Shown in pieces: positions 46,035 to 55,243 of a DNA stretch of 56,164 nucleotides. The stretch lies in NCBI GenBank assembly GCA_036382775.1, contig DASVHD010000048.1, positions 1 through 56,164 of the forward strand, read 5' to 3'. Numbering within the stretch: position 1 is the first letter of the stretch; each line of letters starts with the position of its first letter. Origin of the DNA: a bacterium (lineage in GTDB: Bacteria; Hydrothermota; Tepidihabitantia; SM23-42; JAOAFX01). The position numbers were made by a program, and so were the translations under genes. Below the pieces are notes generated by a model, which ran no database searches, had not been told where the DNA came from, and was given only the letters and a program-made list of their open reading frames with translations.

Positions 46035-47948
46035 ATGACCAAACACATCGTCATCGGCACGGCAGGGCATATTGACCATGGCAAGAGCGCTCTGATAAAA
46101 GCGCTCACCGGTACTGACCCGGACCGGCTCAAGGAAGAAAAAGAAAGAGGCATGACCACTGACCTCGGGTTCGCGTTCTACGGAGACAATGTCACCATCA
46201 TCGATGTCCCCGGTCATGAAAAATTCGTCAGACACATGCTTGCCGGTGCAAGCACCATCGATTTCGTGTTCCTGGTCATTGCCGCTGACGACGGGATCAT
46301 GCCTCAGACCACGGAACACCTTGATATCCTTAAATTACTGGAATTAAAGCAGGGTATCATCGTTCTTACCAAACGGGACATGGTTGACGCAGAGCATCTG
46401 GAAATGGTCACGGAAGAAATAAGAGATTATGTCGCCGGCACTTTCCTGGAGAACGCTCCGATCGTCCCGGTATCAAATACTACCGGCGAGGGCATTGACA
46501 CTCTTAAAAAGATGATCGACGGTCTGATCCCTAAATTGGAAACCAAGACAGACCGGGGTGTTTTCCGAATGCCGATCGATCGGTGCTTCACGATAAAGGG
46601 ATTCGGCACCGTTGTCGCCGGTACGATCCTGTCCGGAACGGTAAGAGTTGGCGAAACCTACGAGATCCTGCCCTCGGGTAAAAAGGTAAAGATCCGGGGC
46701 ATCGAGGTCCATAATCATGAGGTTACCGAAGCCGGAACCGGGTATCGGGCGGCGATCAACCTCACCGGCGTGGAAAAAGAAGAAGTGGAACGCGGCGACG
46801 TGATAAGCCAGGTCAACTTTTACACGCCATCAAGCTTCATCAACGCTTCGCTGTATATCCTGCAGTCGGCAGAAAAACCGCTGAAGAACCTGGTGCGGTT
46901 GCGCATTCATTTCGGCACAAAAGAGGTGCTGGGCAGGATCGTCATCCTGGAAAAGAAAACCCTGGCGCCGGGCGAAAAGGGCATGGTTCAGTTCCGTCTG
47001 GAAACGCCGGCGGTCTGCGACGTCGGCGACCGGTATGTCATAAGAACTTATTCCCCTCCCATGACGATCGGCGGCGGCGTTATAATTGAACCCAAGGCGG
47101 AAAAGGTCAAAGGATTTGACGAACAGCTGATCGAACATCTGCACAAGATCGAGGACCGCGATCCCGTTATCATGATCAAGGAAAACCTCATGTCAAATTA
47201 CCTGCTACCGCGTAAGATCGACGAGATCGCATATGACCTCAATCTCCAGGCAGCACAGGTGCAGGGTATCGTGCAGGAGCTGTTAAAAGACAGCGAAGTC
47301 GTACGCATCGATGAAAAACGCGGCCTGTATTACGAGGCCGAGAACATGACAAAAATGCGCTCAAGGATCAAGGAGATCCTGACAGAATATCACAGAAGCA
47401 ATCCAACGCTAACCGGCATGCCGAAGATCGACCTCGGCATCGGCATTGGCCGCGGGCTCGATAACACGCTGCTTGGTTATGTGCTGGAACGTATGTCCGG
47501 GGATAAGATCGTTAAAGTTGCGTCGGATAACAAGGTCAGCCTCCACGACTTCGGCGTCGTGCTGGACAAGGGGCTTGATACCATGGTTAAAAAACTGGAT
47601 AAGTTATATTGCACGAGCGAATACAAACCGCCCGATTACAACGAGCTCATCGCGCAACAGCACGGTCCCGAGGATATCGTGAAAAAAGCATACCGTTATC
47701 TGATCGATACGGGGCTGGTGATATTCCTGGGCGAAGGGATCGCCATGCACAGGACAATGGTGGACCAGGCACGGGAAAGACTGGTCAAGTTCCTTAAAAC
47801 CAACAAGGAGATCCGCGTCGCTGAATTCCGCGACCTGCTGGGCGGGACCAGCCGTAAATACGCTTTGCCGCTGCTCATCTATTTTGACACGAAAGGCGTA
47901 ACTATCAGACGCGGCGAGGTCAGGGTTTCAGGACAAACTGGCAGTTAA
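46035..47948 (+). CDS. selB: Sec-specific elongation factor
   Basis: 637 residues. SelB binds GTP, Sec-tRNA(Sec) and the SECIS hairpin to deliver Sec at UGA. The EF-Tu-like GTPase domain has [17 protein letters not shown] (P-loop), [22 protein letters not shown] and LTKRDMVD. Domains II-III follow, then a C-terminal row of winged helices from about residue 390 ([45 protein letters not shown]), which recognise the hairpin in the mRNA. Full length for the family. It lies between selA and the tRNA-Sec gene. Confidence 0.97.
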   Translation: MTKHIVIGTAGHIDHGKSALIKALTGTDPDRLKEEKERGMTTDLGFAFYGDNVTIIDVPGHEKFVRHMLAGASTIDFVFLVIAADDGIMPQTTEHLDILKLLELKQGIIVLTKRDMVDAEHLEMVTEEIRDYVAGTFLENAPIVPVSNTTGEGIDTLKKMIDGLIPKLETKTDRGVFRMPIDRCFTIKGFGTVVAGTILSGTVRVGETYEILPSGKKVKIRGIEVHNHEVTEAGTGYRAAINLTGVEKEEVERGDVISQVNFYTPSSFINASLYILQSAEKPLKNLVRLRIHFGTKEVLGRIVILEKKTLAPGEKGMVQFRLETPAVCDVGDRYVIRTYSPPMTIGGGVIIEPKAEKVKGFDEQLIEHLHKIEDRDPVIMIKENLMSNYLLPRKIDEIAYDLNLQAAQVQGIVQELLKDSEVVRIDEKRGLYYEAENMTKMRSRIKEILTEYHRSNPTLTGMPKIDLGIGIGRGLDNTLLGYVLERMSGDKIVKVASDNKVSLHDFGVVLDKGLDTMVKKLDKLYCTSEYKPPDYNELIAQQHGPEDIVKKAYRYLIDTGLVIFLGEGIAMHRTMVDQARERLVKFLKTNKEIRVAEFRDLLGGTSRKYALPLLIYFDTKGVTIRRGEVRVSGQTGS

Positions 47949-47951
47949 TTT

Positions 47952-48761
47952 TCAAATCTTGCTTTTTGACCTGGCCATTAATGTGAACATCAAAGGTATT
48001 TTATTTCTATAATCCGGCAAGTACCACCAGCCACTTTTGTCGCGTTTCATGTCGGGTAAAGCTTTATAGAATATTTTATCAAACTCATGGATAAATTCAA
48101 TTCGCAAACCCGCCCTTACCAATGAATTTACAACATCACTCAATGACCATTGCCATTCATATGATGGATTTTTTCGGATATACGTATCGTCCGAATAATC
48201 GGGTGATGCATCACGCCATTTCGCCGGTTTTTCACCATGGAAATAAGGATGAATAATCTCCAAATCCCCCCTCTTTAAATCACTAAATATACATATTAAA
48301 GGATGATGCTCCATTATATAAAAAATGCCGTCTGTTTTCAAAAAATGCTCGATCATTTTTGCCCATTTTCCCAGATCCTTTAACCAACAGAGAACTCCTT
48401 GAGATGCATACACAATATCGAATTTCTCATTTAAATGCTTTTTTAAATCATAAACGTTACAACAGATGAATCTGGCTTCGATATTCAATTCCTCTCTCAA
48501 TTGGTTGGCATAAGCAATCGATTTCTCCGAAAAATCCACTCCAGTCACAATAACCCCCTCTCTTGCCCATGACAAAGTATCTAACCCAAAATGGCATTGG
48601 AGATGAAGTAATGATTTCCCTTTAATATCGCCCATTTCTTTTAATTGAATAGCATCAAGAGTGGATTCGCCTTTTTTGAATTCGCTAACCCCATATGACC
48701 TGATATGCACATCCGTAAGTTCATTCCACAACCGTTTGTTGTTTTCTTCATAAACATTCAT
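47952..48761 (-). CDS. Class I SAM-dependent methyltransferase, likely acquired
   Basis: 269 residues with AGGAG before the ATG at 48761. Motif I GVDFSEKSIAYANQLREELN and FICCNVYDLKKHLNEKFDIVYAS fit the class I methyltransferase fold; WYLPDYRNKIPLMFTLMARS is at the end. The first ~40 residues (LWNELTDVHIRSYGVSEFKKG) recall UbiE/Coq5-like proteins of bacteriophage or island type. The DNA is clearly richer in A and T than the neighbouring selB and the M48 fragment, and the codon use differs. Together with the truncated genes beside it, this marks an acquired segment. Substrate is unknown. Confidence 0.8.
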   Translation of the reverse strand: MNVYEENNKRLWNELTDVHIRSYGVSEFKKGESTLDAIQLKEMGDIKGKSLLHLQCHFGLDTLSWAREGVIVTGVDFSEKSIAYANQLREELNIEARFICCNVYDLKKHLNEKFDIVYASQGVLCWLKDLGKWAKMIEHFLKTDGIFYIMEHHPLICIFSDLKRGDLEIIHPYFHGEKPAKWRDASPDYSDDTYIRKNPSYEWQWSLSDVVNSLVRAGLRIEFIHEFDKIFYKALPDMKRDKSGWWYLPDYRNKIPLMFTLMARSKSKI

Positions 48762-48832
48762 TACTGTTTGCTCCTTTAAAAATGGTGTCCCCGATTTCCT
48801 GATTGGTCAATATTACATAATTCCAGATTGGA

Positions 48833-48925
48833 TCAGCCATTATAAACAATTTTATCAATTTCTTCAGGGCTGTCAATAAGTTTCAATCCATTATTATCGA
48901 AGACGATGTAGTGATCAAACCAGTT
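48833..48925 (-). pseudogene. C-terminal remnant of an unknown gene
   Basis: A minus-strand frame reads NWFDHYIVFDNNGLKLIDS...VYNG and stops. It is protein-like but has no start, since it ends at the breakpoint with the plus-strand protease fragment near 48926. It probably came with the methyltransferase segment. Confidence 0.45.
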
Positions 48926-48927
48926 CG

Positions 48928-49395
48928 TTGTTGAAGAACCTGGATAACGATGCTCAGTTCGCTTCGGCGCTGGCTCATGAGGTGGGTCATGTCGTGGCGC
49001 GGCATTCGATCAAGTGCCTGCAGGCGATCTATGGATATTCCATCGTCATGGAGGTGGCGCTGGGTGACAAGATAGGAAAAGTCGCGCGCCAGGCAGTCGA
49101 TGCAGCCACGGGACTGATCCTCCAGGGATACGGCCGGGAAAATGAATATGAAGCCGATGATTATGGAGTACTGTACGCCAAAAAGGCGGGCGATAATCCC
49201 AAGGGCATGGTGCAGCTTTTTGAGAAATTCAAGGCGCTTGAGGGCAAACCGCCCAATGCCTTTGAGAAACTTTTGCTTTCACACCCGCCGGCCAAGGACC
49301 GGATCGACAACGCGAACAAGCAGATAAAAACTGTCGGCGGCATTGATCTGCCGTATTTTGAAACCGAATACTCCGCAGTAAAAGCAAAACTATAA
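48928..49395 (+). CDS. N-terminally truncated M48-family metalloprotease
   Basis: The recognisable part starts at LLKNLDNDAQFASALAHEVGHVVARHS. The zinc motif HEVGH and the third ligand (NEYEADDYGVLYAK) are intact. The C-terminal SHPPAKDRIDNANKQI is typical of BepA/LoiP-like proteases. About 100 residues that normally carry the signal peptide and first helices are missing: the frame runs upstream into foreign sequence and a TAA at 48877. Only a TTG at 48928 could start it, without a ribosome site. The gene was most likely broken by the insertion that contains the methyltransferase. Its product is probably not exported. Confidence 0.75.
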   Translation: MLKNLDNDAQFASALAHEVGHVVARHSIKCLQAIYGYSIVMEVALGDKIGKVARQAVDAATGLILQGYGRENEYEADDYGVLYAKKAGDNPKGMVQLFEKFKALEGKPPNAFEKLLLSHPPAKDRIDNANKQIKTVGGIDLPYFETEYSAVKAKL

Positions 49396-49509
49396 AAACT
49401 ATTGAGTAATTGGGTAATTGGTTAATTATGTGATTGTGTAATTTTGTTATTTAATATTTCAGAATACTTTTCTTAAATTACTAATGACTAATTACTATTT
49501 ACTAAATGA

Positions 49510-49603
49510 TGGCGGAGGCGTGTAGGAATCGAACCTACCATCCCCCTTTCGAGGGATAGCTGGGTTTGAAGCCCAGTAGGCACACCAGCACCTATCCGCC
49601 TCC
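49510..49603 (-). tRNA. selC: tRNA-Sec (anticodon UCA), CCA encoded
   Basis: On the minus strand the gene runs from 49603 to 49510. The 5' GGAGGCG pairs with CGCCTCC before discriminator G and encoded CCA. The anticodon arm CTGGG-CTTCAAA-CCCAG holds UCA (plus coordinates 49567-49569). The long variable arm (TATCCC...GGGGGAT) and T arm GTAGG-TTCGATT-CCTAC fit. The acceptor has a possible G-A mismatch at the eighth pair. Serine is first loaded on it, then SelA converts it to Sec. Confidence 0.95.
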
Positions 49604-49653
49604 GTGCACTTCATGCTGCTAATAGCTTATAGCCGACAACTTCAAAACAATGA

Positions 49654-49681
49654 ATTATAACGACTGGAAACTCAATGTCAA
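49654..49681 (-). promoter_or_regulatory. Promoter of tRNA-Sec
   Basis: Minus strand: TTGACA (49676-49681), 16-nt spacer, TATAAT (49654-49659). The transcript would start near 49647, about 44 nt before the mature 5' end. Confidence 0.8.
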
Positions 49682-49852
49682 GCAGAATTTCCCACCCGTC
49701 TACGATTCTTCATTATCTTAACTTCTCAACCTCGTTATCTCCCATCTTCACGTCTTATCATGAACCCTTATCCACTTTCTTTATCATATCCTCATAACCT
49801 CATAACTTCACATCCTCAATCTTTTTCATATCCCCTTGCCTTCTGTTATCCC
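49682..49852. other. Pyrimidine-rich intergenic spacer
   Basis: No gene is visible. Repeated short words such as TCATAACCTCATAAC, TTATC and TCAC give it a low-complexity look, similar to the A/T-rich tract at 49396-49500. A promoter for the next gene follows. Confidence 0.6.
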
Positions 49853-49880
49853 TTGACGGGTAACGATTATTAATTATAAT
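49853..49880 (+). promoter_or_regulatory. Promoter of the HTCU-motif selenoprotein 1 gene
   Basis: TTGACG (49853-49858), 16-nt spacer, TATAAT (49875-49880). Transcription would start near 49887; AAGGAGG precedes the ATG at 49920. Confidence 0.8.
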
Positions 49881-49919
49881 ATTATCAATGGTACATAAGA
49901 ACCAAAAAGGAGGATTTTT

Positions 49920-51833
49920 ATGAGAAAAAATTTTGTCATCGTCTCAATGCTCATGATCAGTCTGGCGAGCGCGTCCACCCTGCTCTCGAACGGTGATTTC
50001 GAACAGGAATTTTCCGTCGGATGGCAGAACAGCGCTCCGGGTTATTACGATTCATTGCTCAGAGGCCCGGACTACCAACCTGATCCCGATATGGAAGCTT
50101 ATGTGTTCCACGCCTACGGTGGATATTTTAGACTTTCCCAGACCGTGGACATCCCTTCAACCGACCTGCAATTTTCGATCGAAGCCAGCATGTCAGCGTA
50201 CGACAACAATGCGGATACGCTGTGCTGGGCCGCGGCCGCGGTAATTGTTTCCTACCTTAGCGAAGGCAACGCGGTTCTTGGACAAACCCGGATCTGCAGT
50301 TACACGACACCATGCCCCTGGGTGAGTTCGAGCACGGTCCACCTGATCCCGGTAGCTGACGAATCATGGCACACTTATTCCTTCAGCGTAACTTCAGAGC
50401 TCGGCAACCTGCCGGGCGTAGATCCCCTGCTGATCAAGAAGGTCGAGGTCGCCCTCTATGACACGGCAGCGCACACGTGCTGAGGCGCGGCAGAACAGGC
50501 GAAGGTCTTCGCCGATAATGTCGCGCTGAATTACACCGGCTCGCTGCCATTTGTAAACCTGCAAAAGAACACGGTCTATGACGCAGGCGGTAATAATAAC
50601 AATCATATCGATCCCGGTGAAACGGTCAACCTGACCGCAACGATGAAAAACGTGGGCGGCGTGAATTTCACGAATCTCACCGCCACGTTGCAGACATCGG
50701 ACCCGTACATCACGATCACGGATAACTCGGGCAGTTTCGGCGCCCTGCTGGTCGACAGCACGAAGGAGAATATTCCCGATCCGTTCGAGCTGACGGCTAG
50801 CGCGTCGACGCCCATGGGACATGCGGCAGTGTTCACGCTCATCGTCCAGGAAGGCGCTTTTGCCGACACCTTCACGATCAACCATGTCATCGGCACGTAT
50901 GATTATCTCATCTGGAATCCTGATTTGACACCGGGACCAGGTCAAGCCGCGGACGACATTCTCACGGCGCTCGGCTATAACGGCGTTTACGCGACGACCA
51001 TGCCCCTGACCGACTTAGCTCAATACCGTGCCGTCCTGGTGTTCCTGGGGATCTTCCCGAACAACGAGGTCATCGAAGCAGCTAGTCCGGAAGCCGCAGC
51101 CCTTGTAAACCATATCAATTCCGGCGGCAGGATGTACATGGAGGGCGGCGATTGCTGGTATTATGACCCGCTGGTCGGCGGCTACAATTTCTGCCCGATC
51201 TTCGGCATCTATGCCTCTGCCGATGGTTCCACCGACCTGGGACCGATAAGCGGACAGACCGGCACGTTCACGAACCAGATGAACTTCACGTATACCGGGG
51301 AAAATAGTTATATGGACCACATCGATCCGACCGGCACCGGTTATCTGATCTTCATGGATACCGATAACGCGTACAATTGCGGGATCGCCAATGATGCCGG
51401 CACTTACCGGACCGTCGGCACGTCCTTCGAGCTCGGGAACCTTACAGACGGGAGCGGTGTTTCGACACGGGCGGCGCTGCTGGATTCGATCATGCATTTC
51501 TTCGGCGTCCATGTCACGGCGGTCAAAGAAGACGCCGGGACGCAAGCCATAGGCCTTCGGTTCAGCCTGCGCGCACTACCGAATATTAGCCATGGCACCG
51601 TGCAGATCACCTACAGTGTCAAGCATCCCGCCGGCACAGAGCTCAAGGTCTATGACGCCGCTGGCAGGGTAGTCAATGATCTTTCGCGCAATCTGTCGAG
51701 CGCAGCGGTAAGCGGTATGATAACCTGGCCGGGAAAAGACCAGTCGGGCAGACCGGTCTCGGCCGGCATCTATTTCATACGCTTGTCTTCCGGAGGTTTG
51801 CAGCAAACCGCAAAGGTCATCCTTACACAATAG
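49920..51833 (+). CDS. Secreted multidomain selenoprotein 1 with Cys187-Sec188
   Basis: 637 residues with UGA at 50481-50483 as codon 188. Signal peptide (about 1-20), then a jelly-roll-like domain that starts LLSNGDFEQEFSVGWQNS, a style of carbohydrate-binding modules. It ends at DTAAHT-Cys-Sec-GAAE. The following part has an Ig/CARDB-like segment (NHIDPGETVNLTATMKNVGG, about 215-300), then a domain beginning YDYLIWNPDLTPGPGQAADDIL with MYMEGGDCWYYDPLVGG, resembling a flavodoxin or gingipain-like alpha/beta fold. The end is a sorting domain (YDAAGRVVNDL...SAGIYFIRL). Domain 1 strands continue across the UGA (VFADNVALNY), and its paralogue is open at the same place. Function is unknown. Confidence 0.86.
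50498..50513 (+). promoter_or_regulatory. Candidate SECIS hairpin of HTCU selenoprotein 1
   Basis: GGCGAA-GGTC-TTCGCC, perfect 6-bp stem with the GGUC loop, 14 nt after the UGA. The loop matches the GGUC(U) of E. coli fdhF. Confidence 0.8.
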
Positions 51834-51860
51834 ACCTTAACAAACAAGGACAGAATACCA

Positions 51861-51894
51861 AACCGCCCGCTTTCAAAAAGCGGGCGGTTTTTTT
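51861..51894 (+). terminator. Strong rho-independent terminator
   Basis: AACCGCCCGCTTT pairs with AAAGCGGGCGGTT around a 3-nt loop, followed by a run of U. It separates the two HTCU selenoprotein genes. Confidence 0.9.
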
Positions 51895-51907
51895 ACCCTT
51901 TTATCTA

Positions 51908-51935
51908 TTGACAAGCTTTTGAAACGTATTATAAT
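51908..51935 (+). promoter_or_regulatory. Promoter of the HTCU-motif selenoprotein 2 gene
   Basis: TTGACA (51908-51913), 16-nt spacer, TATAAT (51930-51935). Confidence 0.8.
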
Positions 51936-51968
51936 ATACAAAACCTATTTATTTTATAGGAATAAACC

Positions 51969-53891
51969 ATGCCCTTGAAATGTTTCTGCACCCTCACCGC
52001 GGCTCTGCACATCTGTTTCAGCGCGGTGCTTTTGACCAACGGCGATTTTGAACGCAGTTTTGGCACCGGCTGGCAGATCCATGCTCTTTGGGCGGCTGAT
52101 TCGGTCAGCCGCTGCACATGGTATGATCCAGACCCGGATTATGAAGCCCTGGTATATACATCCAATGGCGGTTCGCCGCGGCTGTACCAGCGCGTCAACA
52201 TCCCGGTCACTGCCCTTGACTTTTCCGCCATTTTGAAACTTTCCGCTGACGATAACAATGCCGATACGCTGTGCTGGGCAGCGGCCGCGCTGGTCATCTC
52301 GTACGTCAACCAGTCAGGGAATGTGCTCGGGCAGACGAGGATCGGCCAATGGACCACGCCTTGCCCGTGGCAAAACAGCCCGGTCCTTCATCTCGTGAGC
52401 GTCGCAGACACGCTTTGGAACGCGTATTCATTTTCGATCGACAATGAACTCGCACAACTGCCCGGGGTTGACCCGGCGCAGGTCCGGAGCATTGAGATCG
52501 CGCTTTTTGACACGACGGCGCACACCTGCTGAGGGGCGATTGAAACAGCGAGGGTCTTCGCTGATGACATTGCCCTGAATTACACCGGTGTTCTGCCGTT
52601 CCTGGACCTTGTATCAACGGCTGTTTATGACGCGGCCGGCAACAACAATAATCATCTGGATCCCGGTGAATCGGTCAGCCTGACAGCTACCCTAAAAAAC
52701 ATCGGCGGCCTCGATCTCACGAACCTCTCGTCCACCCTGCAGACATCAGACCCCTTTATTACGATCAGCGATAATTCCACGGTTTACGGCGCCCTGCCGG
52801 TCGACAGCGTGAAAGAGAACCTCAGCGATCCATTCACCCTGACCGCTGACATAAGCACGCCCGAAGCGCATCAAGCATTTTTCAGCCTCATCGCAACGGA
52901 TGACGGCGCCGATTTCGTTGATACGTTCTATTTCATTATCGTCATCGGTGACTACCATTACCTCGTGTGGAACCCGGACCTGACTCCTTCGTCGGGCCGA
53001 CTGATCGACAGCATCCTAACCGCCCTGGGGTATACTGGAATGTACAGCACGACCCTGCCGGCAGATGACATTGATCTGTTCAAGGCGGTCTTCGTTTGTG
53101 CCGGCGTCTACGGCAGTAATTATATTATCAGTGAATACAGCCCCGAAGCAGCAGCCCTTGTCAATTACCTGGGTGGCGAGGGACGCGTCTACCTCGAAGG
53201 GGGCAACGTATGGTATGCAGACCCTCTGGCATACGGGGGTTATAATTTCAACCTGCTTTTCGGCATCAACGCTCTGGACGACGGCGGGGAAATGATGCCG
53301 ATCTTCGGACTTGAAAACACGTTCACCCGGGGTATGTCTTTTTCTTATGGCGGCGAAAACGTGTTCATGGATATTATCGAACCGGATGGTTCTGAACCAT
53401 TCTTGATCTTCAAAGACAGCGCCCAGGTGGGCCGCGCGGTCGCATGGGATGCGATGATCTACCGGACCGTGGGGTCCGCGTTCGAACTGGGCGGACTAAT
53501 CGACGGTCTGGGCGTGAGCACCCGCGCCGCGCTTTTGGATTCTATAATGCATTTCTTCGGCATATCTGGCACAGGAATTTCTGAAGAAACTTCATATCCG
53601 ACCGAACAGGACACGCGATTATCTTTGACGGTCAGCCCTAACGTAACCAGGATCAGGGTCAATATTGTCTTCACCGCAGAGCCGGGGGTTCAGGATCTAG
53701 GATTAAAGATCTTTGACGCATCCGGTAGATTAACAAAGAATCTGCTACCTACTACCTACTCCATACTACCTACTGCTGTCTCATGGGATGGTACTAATTC
53801 AGACGGCAACAAAATCCCTGCCGGCGTATATTTCGTCCGCCTGCAAGCGGACAGCCGGCAACAAACGGCGAAGATCATACTTGTACGTTAG
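51969..53891 (+). CDS. Secreted multidomain selenoprotein 2 with Cys187-Sec188
   Basis: Paralogue of the gene at 49920, 640 residues, UGA at 52530-52532 at the identical codon number 188 (DTTAHT-Cys-Sec-GAIE). The parts are as in paralogue 1: a signal peptide, a domain opening VLLTNGDFERSFGTGW, an Ig/CARDB-like segment (NHLDPGESVSLTATLKNIGG), the YHYLVWNPDLTPSSG domain, and a sorting domain. The sorting domain contains an odd stretch LLPTTYSILPTA (53741-53776) from repeated CTACCTACT-type DNA, inserted without breaking the frame. The start has only a weak AGGAA site. The two paralogues have separate promoters and a terminator between them, so they can be regulated independently. Confidence 0.86.
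52546..52563 (+). promoter_or_regulatory. Candidate SECIS hairpin of HTCU selenoprotein 2
   Basis: CAGCGAG-GGTC-TTCGCTG, 7 pairs with one G-U, GGUC loop, 13 nt after the UGA. Compared with paralogue 1 one G-C pair has become A-U, through a synonymous change in the right arm (GCC to GCT). Confidence 0.8.
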
Positions 53892-53943
53892 GCTTTGCGA
53901 GCATTATATGTGTTTGTTATCCCCCTATGATGTAACAAACCCC

Positions 53944-53971
53944 TTGACAGTCCATGAAAATGAATTATAAT
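53944..53971 (+). promoter_or_regulatory. Promoter of Omp28-like selenoprotein 1
   Basis: TTGACA (53944-53949), 16-nt spacer, TATAAT (53966-53971), followed by AAAGGAGG before the ATG. Confidence 0.8.
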
Positions 53972-54014
53972 ATTATAATATATGATGAAATCAACACAAT
54001 CAAAAGGAGGTTTT

Positions 54015-55091
54015 ATGAAACATAATTTCAGTATAATGTTAAGCATCGTCGCTGGGCTGGCCATTGCTAATATGGCTTTCGCCGCTCAGCGCGTGGTATT
54101 ATGCGAAGAAGCGTATTCTGAGGGCTGAGGCAGCTGCGCAGCCGCCAGCTGTACGCTGGACGTAATTTCTGTGCTGTACCCCACAAGGGTAGCCGCGGTG
54201 GAATGGCACCCGTACACGAGTTATCCGCTGGGTCTGCTGGAGTCATATCAACGATGGTTTTCATACCCGGCGCCGTATTATTACTGGAATGGCGTGGATT
54301 CGGTATGGGCTTATGCGACGCCATGGCTTTGGGTAGACGGAGACAAGGATCCTGCTTACCTGACCGGCACATGGCGCTCGAAAACAATCACCGAGATGAA
54401 CAAACCTTCACCACTAACCTGCACAATGTGGGGGAATTATACTCTGACCGAAGGCACCGGTACGATCTATGCCAAGTTTCGCAATGATTCAACCGCAACC
54501 ATATCCGGCAGGATCAGGTTCGTGCTCACAGAAGACAGTATCTACTATGCGGCTCCAACAGGTGACCTCTGGCATAACCATGTAGCTCGGGACTATATAC
54601 CCGATACGAGCGGTACCGCCTTTACGCTGGCTCCCGGTGACTCAATAACGACCAGCCGCAGTTTCACGGTACAAGCCGGTTGGAACCAAAACCGCTGCAA
54701 ATTAATCGCCTGGGCTCAGAGTACAACCTTACTGGCTGACTCAACCAGGGATGTCTGGCAGAGCGGCATCAAGAACGTCGCAGACCTGATCGTCGACGTT
54801 GATGAGGCCAAGCTGGCAACGCTCAGGCCGCCCGTTGTGCTGGCGCCGAACCCCTGCGTCAACGAGGTGAAACTGTCGTTCTCGCTGTACCAGGGTCTTT
54901 CCTACACGCTGAACATCTATGACATCACGGGCCGCAGGATCAGCACATTCCGGGGCATTGCCGCGGGTGATAAGGAAACTGTAACCTGGAACCTGAGGAA
55001 CGATACCGGCGCGCGCGTGACATCGGGCGTTTATTTTTACCGCTTTGACAGCGCGCGGCTCAAGAATTCGGGCAAGATCGTGGTGAAATAA
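54015..55091 (+). CDS. Omp28/thioredoxin-like secreted selenoprotein 1 (Sec38-x-x-Cys41)
   Basis: 358 residues, with AAAGGAGG before the ATG at 54015. The signal peptide ends AFA at about residue 23. Then AQRVVLCEEAYSEG-Sec-GSC-AAASCTLDVISVLYPTRVAAVEWHPY follows: this is the Omp28-like/thioredoxin active-site region, where family members read VLVEEFTxxxCxxC. UGA at 54126-54128 replaces the first Cys of CxxC. A WxWVDGD and ALAPGDSITTSRSFTV-like region follows. The last 80 residues are a sorting domain (NPCVNEVKLSFSL...YDITGRRISTF). A thiol-selenol redox activity outside the cell is inferred. A strong terminator follows. Confidence 0.88.
54143..54162 (+). promoter_or_regulatory. Candidate SECIS hairpin of Omp28-like selenoprotein 1
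   Basis: CCAGC-TGTAC-GCTGG is a 5-bp core (54145-54159), extended by two pairs across a bulged A; the core starts 16 nt after the UGA, with G as second loop base. Confidence 0.7.
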
Positions 55092-55111
55092 ACGAATAAC
55101 GAACGGCAATT

Positions 55112-55146
55112 ATCCAAACGGGACCCGTGGAGGGTCCCGTTTGGAT
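55112..55146 (+). terminator. Terminator between the two Omp28-like genes
   Basis: ATCCAAACGGGACCC and GGGTCCCGTTTGGAT pair over 15 bp with a 5-nt loop, then TTAT. Very stable, though the U-tract is short. Confidence 0.8.
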
Positions 55147-55155
55147 TTATACCCC

Positions 55156-55183
55156 TTGACATACATTGATATGAGATTATAAT
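55156..55183 (+). promoter_or_regulatory. Promoter of Omp28-like selenoprotein 2
   Basis: TTGACA (55156-55161), 16-nt spacer, TATAAT (55178-55183). Confidence 0.8.
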
Positions 55184-55243
55184 ATCACATAATTGAGTGT
55201 TACTATTAATATGGGTAACAAAAAAACAATAAAAGGAGGCTTT

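Noticed and set aside
49682-49852. Small RNA or riboswitch before the 49920 gene
   Set aside because: The tract is pyrimidine-rich without strong pairing, and the promoter lies downstream of it, so it is not in the leader.
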